From positions 1,426,001-1,490,000 of the forward strand of contig NZ_OX044366.1 of assembly GCF_943846705.1 (NCBI RefSeq): a DNA stretch of 64,000 nt, given 5' to 3'. The position numbers and the translations under genes were made by a program. The DNA is from an uncultured Pseudomonas sp. (lineage in GTDB: Bacteria > Pseudomonadota > Gammaproteobacteria > Pseudomonadales > Pseudomonadaceae). The notes under the pieces are model-generated. The model was not told the origin of the DNA and made no database searches. It worked only from the letters and a program-made list of their open reading frames with translations. Shown piece by piece: positions 17,427 to 26,000 of this stretch. Every line of letters starts with the position of its first letter. Positions within the stretch are counted from its first letter, which is position 1.

Positions 17427-18773
17427 TCACATAAACCAGCGGTACTCCCGCGCACTGACTTCTTGCATAAAGGCCAGGTGATCCTGGCGTTTGTTCTCGC
17501 AGTAGACCATGACAAATTCGCTGCCCAGGCCTTGGTTGACCACGGGATGGTCGCGCATGGCACTGACGGCACCGAGCATGTCCTGGGGGAAGTCGATGCC
17601 GCTGCTGCGGTCGTCGTTGAGCGGTGCAATCGGTTCCTTGGCGGCATCCAGGCCATGTTCCATACCGACCAGGATGGCGGCCAGTACCAGATACGGGTTG
17701 GCATCGGCGCCGGCCAGGCGGTGTTCGATGCGCAGGTTCTTGCCATCCGATTCGGGAATGCGGATGCACGCATCACGGTCTTCAAAGCCCCAGCTGGCGC
17801 GGCTGGCGGCGTTGACCATGGCGCCGTAACGGCGGAAGGCGTTGTGGTTGGCGGCGAAGATCGGCATGCAATGCGGTAGCAGTTCCAGGCAGCCGGCCAC
17901 GGCATGGCGCATCGGCCGCTGCTCGTCGGCGGCCAGCAGGTTGTTGCCGGCGTCGTCATACAGGCTGACGTGCACGTGCATGCCGCTGCCCGGTGCGTGC
18001 AGGTAGGGCTTGCTCATAAAGCTGGCGCGCTGGCCGTGTTTGAGCGCCACACCACGGGTGCTGCGGCAGAACAGGGCGGCCCAGTCGGCGGCGCGCAAGC
18101 CGTCGTCACAGTGGCCGAAGTTGATCTCGAACTGGCCCGGACCGAGTTCGGCGGTGATCACGTTGGCGTCGACACCCTGCTCATTGGCGGCATCGACAAT
18201 CTCGTGCAGCACGTCGGCGAAGCGTGACAGGCGCTCAATGTGCATATTCGGCTGGTCGTCTTCGTCGCCGCACAGCGGGTCGCGGGGGAACTGCGGTAGG
18301 CCGTCTTGCAACTTGCGGTCGAACAGGTAGAACTCCAGTTCGAAGGCCACCACCGGGCGAATGCCTCGCGCGGCCAGGCGCTTGAGCACACGGGCGAGGA
18401 CTTCGCGCGGTTCGAATTCGATCGGTGCTGCGGTGCCGTCCGAGCTGATCAGCATCTGTCCCAGCGGCTGACTTTCCCAGCGCACCGGTTTCAGCGTGCC
18501 GGGGATCAGGCGGCGCGGTGCGTCGGGGTCACCGTCGTTGAAGCAGTAATCACCAATCGGGTACAGGCCACCCTGTACACCCAGCAGCACACAGTTCTGC
18601 GGGATTTTCAGCGGGCCGCCAGCGGCAACTTTTTCCAGCATGTCGATGGGGTAGCGCTTGCCGTAGAAATGCCCAGGAATGTCCAGGCTGATCAGGTCGA
18701 CGTAACGCACCTCAGGGTGCGCGGCGCGGAACGCGCGAACTTCACTTATTAGGTCGGGAAATGCTGTGTTCAT
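17427..18773 (-). CDS. Glutamine synthetase family protein; probable gamma-glutamylpolyamine synthetase (PauA/PuuA-like)
   Basis: A type I glutamine-synthetase-fold ligase of 448 residues. It has the beta-grasp N domain (VRYVDLISLDIPG), the catalytic barrel with FELEFYLFDRK, GMHVHVSLYDDAGNN and ASRASWGFEDRDACIRI, and the end motif IEHRLAGADANPYL. PuuA/PauA enzymes join glutamate to putrescine or other amines using ATP. The divergence from housekeeping GlnA (no adenylylation-loop consensus) and the neighbours point the same way: an XRE-cupin regulator and a PuuB-like oxidase follow upstream on the same strand. Together they would make and oxidise gamma-glutamylated amines. The true amine is unknown. 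Confidence 0.87.
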   Translation of the reverse strand: MNTAFPDLISEVRAFRAAHPEVRYVDLISLDIPGHFYGKRYPIDMLEKVAAGGPLKIPQNCVLLGVQGGLYPIGDYCFNDGDPDAPRRLIPGTLKPVRWESQPLGQMLISSDGTAAPIEFEPREVLARVLKRLAARGIRPVVAFELEFYLFDRKLQDGLPQFPRDPLCGDEDDQPNMHIERLSRFADVLHEIVDAANEQGVDANVITAELGPGQFEINFGHCDDGLRAADWAALFCRSTRGVALKHGQRASFMSKPYLHAPGSGMHVHVSLYDDAGNNLLAADEQRPMRHAVAGCLELLPHCMPIFAANHNAFRRYGAMVNAASRASWGFEDRDACIRIPESDGKNLRIEHRLAGADANPYLVLAAILVGMEHGLDAAKEPIAPLNDDRSSGIDFPQDMLGAVSAMRDHPVVNQGLGSEFVMVYCENKRQDHLAFMQEVSAREYRWFM

Positions 18774-18802
18774 GTTTTGCTCTTGCTCTCATAGATACTA
18801 AG

Positions 18803-18946
18803 AAAATTCGGATCAAAACCGTCACGAGCGAAGGTCAGGCAAGGCGAAAGCAGGCGAGGGCGCGGAGTTTACAAGTAGTAAATGAGCAGTCCGAGCCTGC
18901 TTTCAACGCAGCATGGCCGAGCGCAGTAGGTTTTGGCCGAATTTCA
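18803..18946 (-). repeat. Dispersed long-hairpin repeat, copy 3 (3' of XRE-cupin gene)
   Basis: An imperfect palindrome read on the minus strand. It begins at the stop codon of the XRE-cupin gene (18944-18946), so the outer arm includes the stop. The core has GAAAGCAGGC and GCCTGCTTTC as stem ends, where copies 1 and 2 have AAACAGG/CCTGTTT: an A-T pair replaced by G-C on both sides. TTTAC/GTAAA at the tip is unchanged. The outer arms AAATTCGG-CCAAAACC pair with GGTTTTGATCCGAATT. It separates the regulator gene from the downstream glutamine-synthetase-like gene. Confidence 0.8.
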
Positions 18947-19501
18947 GGTGAAGACCCAGAGGACTCGCGTTGGTTGGTCGGAGAGGTTGGCGTAACGGAA
19001 CTGCGCATGCGGCGGCAGTTGGAAGCTGTCATTCGGGCCCAGGGTGACTGGCTCGGCGTTTTCGCCGTACCAAAGCGTCAGTTCGCCTTCGAGGACGAAG
19101 CCGCCTTGCTCGGAGCTGTCATTCAGGTGGCCTTCACCGCTGGTGGCGCCGGGATGCAGGTGGCTTTCGAGCATCGAGAAGCCGCCGGCCATGGTCGGCG
19201 AGGCCAATACATCGGTAATGCCGCCGGCGTAATACAGGGTGCGGCGCTCACCGGGGCGGGTGACCCACGGCACTTCACGCGGCTTGCTCAGGCTGTAGAA
19301 GTAAGTGGTCGGCACGCCCAGGGTTTCGCTGATGGCGGTAAGGTCGGCCACGGTGGGCCGCGATAGGCCACGCTCGACCTGGGAGAGAAACCCCACCGAA
19401 CGATCAATGCGCGCGGCCAACTCACCCAAGGTGAGGTTCTTATGCTTGCGCAGATCGCGGATCAGGATTGCCAGACCTTCGATTTCTTCCTGCATGTCCA
19501 T
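18944..19501 (-). CDS. XRE-cupin transcriptional regulator (PuuR-like)
   Basis: A 185-residue regulator with an N-terminal HTH (about 10-65: LTLGELAARIDRSVGFLSQV, then ERGLSRPT) and a C-terminal cupin (GFVLEGELTLWYGENAEPVT). I chose the ATG at 19501 because AGAGG lies 7 bases upstream; ATG 19495 is the next option. It lies between a PuuA-like ligase and a PuuB-like oxidase on the same strand, 14 bp after the oxidase gene, and probably controls this module in response to a polyamine or its glutamyl derivative. It is clearly different in sequence from PauR at 9039. Confidence 0.87.
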   Translation of the reverse strand: MDMQEEIEGLAILIRDLRKHKNLTLGELAARIDRSVGFLSQVERGLSRPTVADLTAISETLGVPTTYFYSLSKPREVPWVTRPGERRTLYYAGGITDVLASPTMAGGFSMLESHLHPGATSGEGHLNDSSEQGGFVLEGELTLWYGENAEPVTLGPNDSFQLPPHAQFRYANLSDQPTRVLWVFT

Positions 19502-19515
19502 GGCTTTGCCTCTGT

Positions 19516-20805
19516 TCAAATGACGTCGCGCAGCCGATACCAGGCCTTGCCGAGCGCTTCGATCGGCGCAGCGAGCAGGTCGCCGCCGGGGAAGCGTGGG
19601 TTGCTCAGGCCCTGATACAGCTCAAGCAGCTCGCTGTCGCCGAGAATCGCATCGCTGACCGCACGGGCCGCCGTCAGCGTCGGCAGGATGCCGTGGCCGG
19701 AGAAACCTTGCAGCCAGTACTTCTGCCCCTGCTGACCGACATCCGGCGTGCGGTGCATGGTGCAGTCGATATGCCCGCCCCAGCCGTAGTCGATCTGCAC
19801 CCCGCGCAGTTGCGGAAATACCCGCTCCAGATACGGCCGGGTGGCTGCGGGTACATCCTTGGGGATGCCGCCCAGGTAGGTGCAGCCACCGCCGAACAGT
19901 AAGCGATTGTCCGGAGTGACGCGGAAGTAGTCCGGCACAAACTGGTTGTCGATGGCGCAGGTGCCACGCGGGAACAGCGACTGGGCCAGCTGCGGATCGA
20001 GTGGCGCGGTGGCGACTTGATAGGAGCCGACCGGCAGCAGGCGCTTCGCCAGTTGTGGGTCGAGCTTGTCGATATAGGCGTTGCAGGCCATCACCAGCAC
20101 ATCGCTGCGCACTTCGCCGTGCTCGCTGCGCGCGACATAACCACCTGCAGTTTCGCGGTATTCCAGCGCCTTGGTTTGTTCAAAAATCTTCCCGCCGGCC
20201 GCCTCAATGGCTGTTGCCAGGCCCTGGGCCAGTTTCAGCGGGTTGAGGTGGGCGGCACCTGCGTCGTGCAGTGCGGCCAGGTAGCGCGGGCTGGCGATCC
20301 ACTGCGGCAGTTGTTCTTTGTCGATCCAGCTTAGCTGCGTGTAGCCGTATTTCTGCTCGGCTTCTTCGAGGCTCTCCCGCAGTTGCTTAACGCGGCGCGG
20401 CAGTACGGCGGTGTAGATCGCGCCGGTGCGGTAATCGATATCGAAGTTGTGGCGCTCGGGCAGCTCGCGCATCTCCGTGGCGGCCCAGGTCATGCTGTCC
20501 CACAGGCGGCGGGCGCGTTCCAGGCCGAGGGCTTTCTCGAACGGTGGCATGTCGCACGACCAGCCCGGCAGCGCCTGGCCGCCGTTGCGCCCGGACGCGG
20601 CCCACGCCAGGCGACTGGCCTCTAGCAGCACCACTTTTTTGCCGGCGAGGGCCAGACGCAGCGCCGTGTGCAAGCCGCTGAAACCGCCGCCGATGATCAA
20701 TACATCGCACTGCAACGGCTCCTGCAGGCGCGCACGCAACGGGATTAGCCCCGGGTAGGTGCCGGCATAGTAGGTGCTGATGTGCTGGGCGGATTGTTTG
20801 AACAT
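19516..20805 (-). CDS. FAD-dependent gamma-glutamylpolyamine oxidase-like protein (PuuB family)
   Basis: A 429-residue flavoprotein oxidase. It has the FAD motif IIGGGFSGLHTALRLALAG near residue 37, AWAASGRNGGQALPGW after it, and GFSGHGILPTLTAARAV near the C terminus. It is a paralogue of the protein at 3368-4681. It most likely oxidises a gamma-glutamylated amine produced by the ligase at 17427-18773, releasing ammonia and hydrogen peroxide. I chose the ATG at 20805, with GAGG 7 bases upstream, over ATG 20817. An AT-rich palindrome overlaps the region just before the start and is a good operator candidate. Confidence 0.85.
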   Translation of the reverse strand: MFKQSAQHISTYYAGTYPGLIPLRARLQEPLQCDVLIIGGGFSGLHTALRLALAGKKVVLLEASRLAWAASGRNGGQALPGWSCDMPPFEKALGLERARRLWDSMTWAATEMRELPERHNFDIDYRTGAIYTAVLPRRVKQLRESLEEAEQKYGYTQLSWIDKEQLPQWIASPRYLAALHDAGAAHLNPLKLAQGLATAIEAAGGKIFEQTKALEYRETAGGYVARSEHGEVRSDVLVMACNAYIDKLDPQLAKRLLPVGSYQVATAPLDPQLAQSLFPRGTCAIDNQFVPDYFRVTPDNRLLFGGGCTYLGGIPKDVPAATRPYLERVFPQLRGVQIDYGWGGHIDCTMHRTPDVGQQGQKYWLQGFSGHGILPTLTAARAVSDAILGDSELLELYQGLSNPRFPGGDLLAAPIEALGKAWYRLRDVI

Positions 20806-20815
20806 GGCGCGCCTC

Positions 20816-20865
20816 ATGAAATTTTATTTTAATAATTTCATGAAAATCTACGCTATAAATTTCAT
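20816..20865 (-). promoter_or_regulatory. Inverted-repeat operator candidate upstream of the PuuB-like gene
   Basis: ATGAAATT (20816-20823) and AATTTCAT (20834-20841) form a perfect 8+8 inverted repeat with a 10-base spacer. A third AATTTCAT half-site is at 20858-20865, exactly 24 bases further. The segment is AT-rich in a GC-rich genome and lies 11-60 bases before the oxidase start. The natural candidate ligand is the XRE-cupin regulator encoded in the same module. Confidence 0.55.
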
Positions 20866-20934
20866 AAAGCCAAGTGCAGACGTCAGCTTGCAGCTCAGGC
20901 GTCATGCTCAGCCGAGCTCGACGCTTGCCTGCAT

Positions 20935-20954
20935 GGCGCTGTGGGCACAGCGCC
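20935..20954. terminator. Hairpin 3' of the HPt-REC-REC-GGDEF gene
   Basis: GGCGCTGTG and CACAGCGCC form a perfect 9-bp stem with a 2-base centre, 20 bases past the stop at 20975 on the minus strand. There is no T-run, so it is only a possible terminator or 3'-end stabiliser. Confidence 0.4.
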
Positions 20955-20974
20955 GCAGCCCCTGCTGGCGGCGT

Positions 20975-22627
20975 TTAACGCACCTGGTTACGACCACCGT
21001 GTTTGGCCGCATAAAGCGCCTGGTCGGCTTTCTCCAGCAGTTCGCTGGCGTTGCTTGAGACGGCTTCAGTCGAGGCGATGCCGGCGCTTAGGGTGACTGA
21101 GAACTCGCTGTCACCGGCGATAAACTTCAACTCGGCGAAGCGCATGCGAATTTCATCGATAACCCGCAGGGCTTGCTCGGCTGGGCAGTCGGGCAGCACC
21201 ACGAGGAATTCCTCGCCGCCATAGCGGCCCAGGCTGTCGATCCGGCGCAGGCGCTGGCGCAGCAAATTAGCCAGGGCGCGGATCACGTTATCGCCGGCGG
21301 CATGGCCATAGCTGTCGTTGACCTTCTTGAAGAAGTCGATATCCAGCATGCCCACGCTGGCGGGTTTACCGCTGCGCACCGCACGCTCCAGTTCGACGGC
21401 GGCTTGCTCCTTGATGTCCGCGTGTTTGAGCAGGCCGGTCAGGCTGTCGCGTGACAGCGCGTTGCTCAGCAGGCGGGCGCGTTGGGCGCGGGAGAAGACG
21501 GCGGTGACCAAGGCATTATCAGAAATCGGCTTGGTGACAAAGTCATCACCGGCCTTGATCAGGGCATCCATCTGCCGGGTGATATCGGTTTCCGCTGACA
21601 GGTAGATGATCGGCACGCGCAGCCAGTCGTCGTCCATGCGGATGATCTGCGCCAGCTCAGGGCCGGTACAGCCAGGCATGTTGACGTCCAGCAAGATGAC
21701 TTCAGGGTTGAAGGAGCGCATCCGGGTAAAGATTTCGGCGGGCTCATGCAGCATCTCTACCAGCATGTTGGCACCGCGCAGAATCAGGCTGAAACGGCTG
21801 GCCAATTCGCGGTCATCGTCGATGATCAACACCCGATAAGGTTCACCTTGCTGCTGGGAGAAGCAGCGTTCCAGGCGGTTTTCCAGCTGCGGGATGTCCA
21901 CCGGTTTGGTGAAGAAGCCCATCGCGCCGACACGCACGGCCTCCAGATGGGTGGCGAAGTCGTCCTGGGTGGTGATCACCAGCAGCGGCAGTGGCTCCTG
22001 CAAGCGCTCTTGCAGTTCGGCTGCGTATTGCAGGCCGGTGAGGCTTTCCTCGGGCAGATTGACGTCGACGATCAGCGCGTCCGGCAATTGCAGCTGCAAG
22101 GCGGCATCCAGGTCGGCGATGCGCGAGAAGTGTTCCGCCTGATAGCCGAAGTTATTCAGCGTCTGACGCATGTTTTCGCCAATCGCCAGCTGATCTTCGA
22201 GTATGTAAATGCGCTGTTCAGTCTGCGCTGGTTTGCCCGCTGAGACCGTTTGCGCTGCTGGCGCTTGCTCGGGGTCGGCCTGGAACACCTGCTGCGCCAG
22301 TTCCTGCAGGCTGCGGCTGAAGTCCTGCAAGCTTTGCTGTTCTTGTTGCAGGGTTTGCAGCCAATGATTGGCTTCCTGTTCCAGCTCGCGGGCACGTTTG
22401 CCCAGGCTGCTGTAACCGAAGGTGCCGGAAGCACCGGCGAGCTTGTGCAGTTGGTCGCGTAAGGTCTGCAAATAGTGCTGCTGTTCCTGCGGGTCAGCGG
22501 CGCGCAGAAGCTGCTCGGCGTTTTGCCCCAGAGCCGGCAGTTCCTCCTGCAGGCGCAGGGCAAAGTCTTTGCTCAATTGTTGCAGGTGCTGCTGCAGTTC
22601 AGCGGCGGCGTGCTTGCCTTTACTCAT
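20975..22627 (-). CDS. HPt-REC-REC-GGDEF diguanylate cyclase
   Basis: A 550-residue signalling protein. An HPt domain at about 1-115 has the phosphorylatable His61 in LHKLAGASGTFGY. REC1 (about 137-250) has the acceptor Asp in LIVDVNLP and the conserved Lys in FTKPVD. REC2 (about 258-375) has ILLDVNMPG and VTKPIS. GGDEF (about 385-545) has the active RYGGEEF and an RxxD product-inhibition site (RRID) in place. It should make c-di-GMP under phosphorelay control. I chose the ATG at 22627, which overlaps the upstream REC gene by 8 bp (coupled translation). Carrying both the HPt and two receivers in one chain with the cyclase is uncommon. Confidence 0.88.
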   Translation of the reverse strand: MSKGKHAAAELQQHLQQLSKDFALRLQEELPALGQNAEQLLRAADPQEQQHYLQTLRDQLHKLAGASGTFGYSSLGKRARELEQEANHWLQTLQQEQQSLQDFSRSLQELAQQVFQADPEQAPAAQTVSAGKPAQTEQRIYILEDQLAIGENMRQTLNNFGYQAEHFSRIADLDAALQLQLPDALIVDVNLPEESLTGLQYAAELQERLQEPLPLLVITTQDDFATHLEAVRVGAMGFFTKPVDIPQLENRLERCFSQQQGEPYRVLIIDDDRELASRFSLILRGANMLVEMLHEPAEIFTRMRSFNPEVILLDVNMPGCTGPELAQIIRMDDDWLRVPIIYLSAETDITRQMDALIKAGDDFVTKPISDNALVTAVFSRAQRARLLSNALSRDSLTGLLKHADIKEQAAVELERAVRSGKPASVGMLDIDFFKKVNDSYGHAAGDNVIRALANLLRQRLRRIDSLGRYGGEEFLVVLPDCPAEQALRVIDEIRMRFAELKFIAGDSEFSVTLSAGIASTEAVSSNASELLEKADQALYAAKHGGRNQVR

Positions 22628-23006
22628 GCGCTTGGCTCCAGATTTTGCGCACCTGTGCGGCCAGCTGCATTGGGTCAAAAGGTTTGATGATCACGTCGCG
22701 GGCACCGAGGCTGCGGTAATGGGCGATCTCTGCCGGCTGTACCTTGGCGGTCATAAAGGCCACCGGCACCCGGTTGATGTCGATCAGTCGGGCGATGCGC
22801 AGCAAGGTTTGCGGGCCGTCCATGTCCGGCATCATCACATCCAGCAGGATAAAGTCCGGGGCAAAGCCCTGCAATTGGTCGAGGGCATCTTGGCCGCAGG
22901 CGCAGCTGAGTACCTGAAAGCCACCTACAGCCTCGAGGGCCAGCTTGGCCACGGCCTGGATCGATGGATCGTCTTCCACGTGCAGGATGCGTTGTAGGTC
23001 AGGCAA
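22620..23006 (-). CDS. Single-domain response regulator (REC)
   Basis: A 128-residue stand-alone receiver of the CheY type with no output domain. It has the acidic pair in ILHVEDDPSI, the acceptor Asp in FILLDVMMPDMDG, the Thr in AFMTAK and the Lys in VIIKPFDP. It overlaps the histidine kinase stop by 8 bp and the HPt-REC-REC-GGDEF start by 8 bp, so the three are translated together. The kinase has no receiver of its own, so this protein is the obvious intermediate that could carry phosphate from the kinase to the HPt. Confidence 0.92.
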   Translation of the reverse strand: MPDLQRILHVEDDPSIQAVAKLALEAVGGFQVLSCACGQDALDQLQGFAPDFILLDVMMPDMDGPQTLLRIARLIDINRVPVAFMTAKVQPAEIAHYRSLGARDVIIKPFDPMQLAAQVRKIWSQAHE

Positions 23007-26000
23007 GTCTGTTGTCCTCGGGGCGTGATGCGGGTACCGGCGTCGCCTCTTGGGCCAGATTAGTCAGTTCGAACCAGAAAGTCGCGCCTTTACCCAGGCT
23101 GGACTCGAAACCAATCAGACCATCCATGCGCTCAATGATTTCCTTGCTGATCGCCAGGCCAAGGCCGGTACCGCCTTTTTGCCGGGTGTCGGTGGCATCT
23201 GCCTGGGAGAACTTACTAAACATCCGCGCCTGGAAATTCTCCGGCACTCCGGGACCATGGTCGGTCACGCTGACGCGGACTCGTTCGCGGTGCTCATCCA
23301 CGTGGATATTTACGGTGCTGCCACGGGGAGAGAACTTCGAGGCGTTCGACAGCAGGTTGGCGAGCACCTGAGCCAGGCGCAGCTTATCGACCCGCACCCG
23401 CGCGACGGTGGGCGGGCCTTGCAGCTTGAGTTGCACCTGGTAGTGGCTGGCATACGGCTGGTTTTCTTCGATGGCCTGCTCCAGCAGCGGTTGCAGCGCT
23501 TCATCGTGCAGCGCGAAGAGCATCTTGCCGGCCACTAGTTTGTCCATGTCGAGCAGGTCGTTGATCAGCAGGTTGAGGCGCTGGCTATTGTCTTCGGCGA
23601 TTTGCAGCATCTGCTGAATGGCGGCAGGCACTTCACCCAGCGCGCCGCCGTTAATCAGGCCCAGCGAGCCGGCGATGGCGGTGAGCGGTGTGCGCAGCTC
23701 ATGGCTGACGGTGGAGACGAACTCACTCTTCATCCGCTCGATGCGTTTGCGCTCTTCGATATCACGGATTACCGCAATAAAACGCCGTTCGCCCTGATAG
23801 CTGATCTGCGAGACGGCCAGCTCGACGGTGAAGGATTCGCCGTTGCGGCGCATGGCGGTCAGCTCGATATCCTTGCCGAGCATCTGTTGAATGCCGGTTT
23901 TTAAGAAGTGGCTGATATAGCGGGCGCGCATCGAGCGTTGTGGTTCCGGTAGCAGCAGGGTGGCGCGATGCCCGGAAACTTCCAGGTGGCTGTAGCCGAA
24001 GATGCGCTCGGCGGCGTGGTTGAAGGTTTCGATATAGCCTTGCTGGTCGATGGTGATGATCGCGTCGAGGACGTTGTCGAGCAGGGTGCGCAGGTAGTCC
24101 TCGCGTTCGCGAATGGCCATTTCGGTGGCGATGCGTTCGCTGAAGTCTTGAATCTGCGATACGAAATGCACGGGTTGGCCGTTGCTGTCGCGCACCAGCG
24201 ATACGCTGAGCAAGGCCCAGATGATTCGCCCCTGGCTGTCCAGGTAGCGTTTCTCCATCTCATAGGTATTGACCTCACCGGCCAGCAGCTCTTCGATGTT
24301 TTGCAGGTCCGTATTCAGGTCGTCAGGGTGGGTGAGTTGCTGGAAGTCTTTGCTTAGCAGCTGTTCGCGGCTATAGCCGAGCATGTCGCAGAGCTGATCG
24401 TTAACTTCCATCCACTGGCCTTGCAGAGACACCAAGGCCATGCCCTGAGGCGCAGTGCTGAATGCGTTACTGAAGCGCTGCTGGCTCACCTGCAGTTGGT
24501 CCTCTACGGCTTTGCGGTCGCTGATGTCCCAGATAAACCCGGAGATCCACAGCAGTTGGCCATGGCTGTTGAACTCGCCACGGCCCTTTTCCCTGACCCA
24601 GACGCTGTGGCCATCGGCATGCTGCAGCCGGTAGGTCAGCTCGAAGGACTCCTGGCGTTCGATGGCTGTTATGGCGCTGTAGGTAATAGACAGGTCGTCG
24701 GGGTGCACCACGCTGGCATAGCTGCGCACACGGTTGTTGATAAAGTCGGAGGCGGGGTAGCCACTGAGATTGAAAATTTCCTCACTCAGGTAGCTCATGG
24801 TCCAGTCGGCATCGTTGCGGCAGCGGTATACCGCCCCCGGCAGATTGGAGACCATGCCGCGGAAGCGACTCTCGCTCTTTTGCAGGGCACGGGTGGCTTG
24901 ATGCAAATCGTTAATGTTGCTGGCGATACCCAAGTAGCCGCTGATAGCGCCCTGATTGTCGCGCATGGCACTGAAGGTGAGGTTGACGATGCACGCTTCG
25001 CCATTCTTGCGCACATAGGTCCACTGGCGGGTTTCCGGACCGCCCTTGCTGGGTATGTAGGTGAGGACTTCAAAGCCGCTGACCTCGCGGCCTTCCGCGC
25101 TGCTGAGTTGAATGCCGCGGGCCTGGATTTCTTCTGCCCGGTGGAACAGCGCTGGGCTGTGTTGGCCAATGACATCGGTGCTGTTATAGCCCAACAGGCG
25201 TTCTGCACCGGAGTTGAACAGGGTGATCAGGCCCTGGGTGTCTGTGGTGATGATCGACACGCCGGTGGCCGAATCGAGTACCGCTTGCAGAAAGCGCCGC
25301 GCCTCAAGGGTTTGTTCTTCGTGGCGCAAGCGTTCCAGGGTGGCACCAACCCAGCGGGCAAACAGGCGCAGGAACTCTTTGTCAGCTTCATCGAAGCCTG
25401 AGCTGCGTGCCTCACTGGCGGCATAACACAGAGTGCCGAAGCGCTGACCGGCGACCCAGATGCTGGTGCCGATATAGCTTTCCAAGGCAAATAGCGGGTA
25501 GCAGGGGTGCGCGGCATATTCACTCTCGCCCATGCTCGTAATGGCCAGTACGTCATGACCATGCAGGGCGATGCTGCAGTAGGTGTCGCCCAGGGTGAAG
25601 CACTGGTCGTCCTGCAAGCTATCGGGCGGCGACACGTGCACCATCACGCGGTACGTCTGGGCCTCGATCTGGCTGATGATGCCGATTGGCATGTCATAGA
25701 ACTGTGCGCCCAATTGCAGAGCCTGACGCAGTTGCTCTTTAGTGCCCAGCTTGGGCAGTGCGGCAATTTCGTTGAGCACGCGCAGAGCCGCCTGCTGTCG
25801 CTGCATACGTTGCTGGGCCAGCTCGCGTTGGCGGTCGCGGCGCAGCGCGTCAAACAACTGGCCCAGGGTAGCCAGGAGCGGCTGCAACTGGGTGATGAAA
25901 TCGGCGCTGTAGCCGCCTTCGCGGTTGGCCAGGCCGAGCATGCCGAGCAGCTCGCCGTTGGCGTGAATCGGCAGGCCGGCAAACGCTAATAGCGGCGGGT

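Noticed and set aside
18803..18946. Rho-independent terminator as the full explanation of the hairpin element
   Set aside because: The hairpin is far longer than a terminator, has no terminal U-run at its base, and its core is shared with two unlinked loci.
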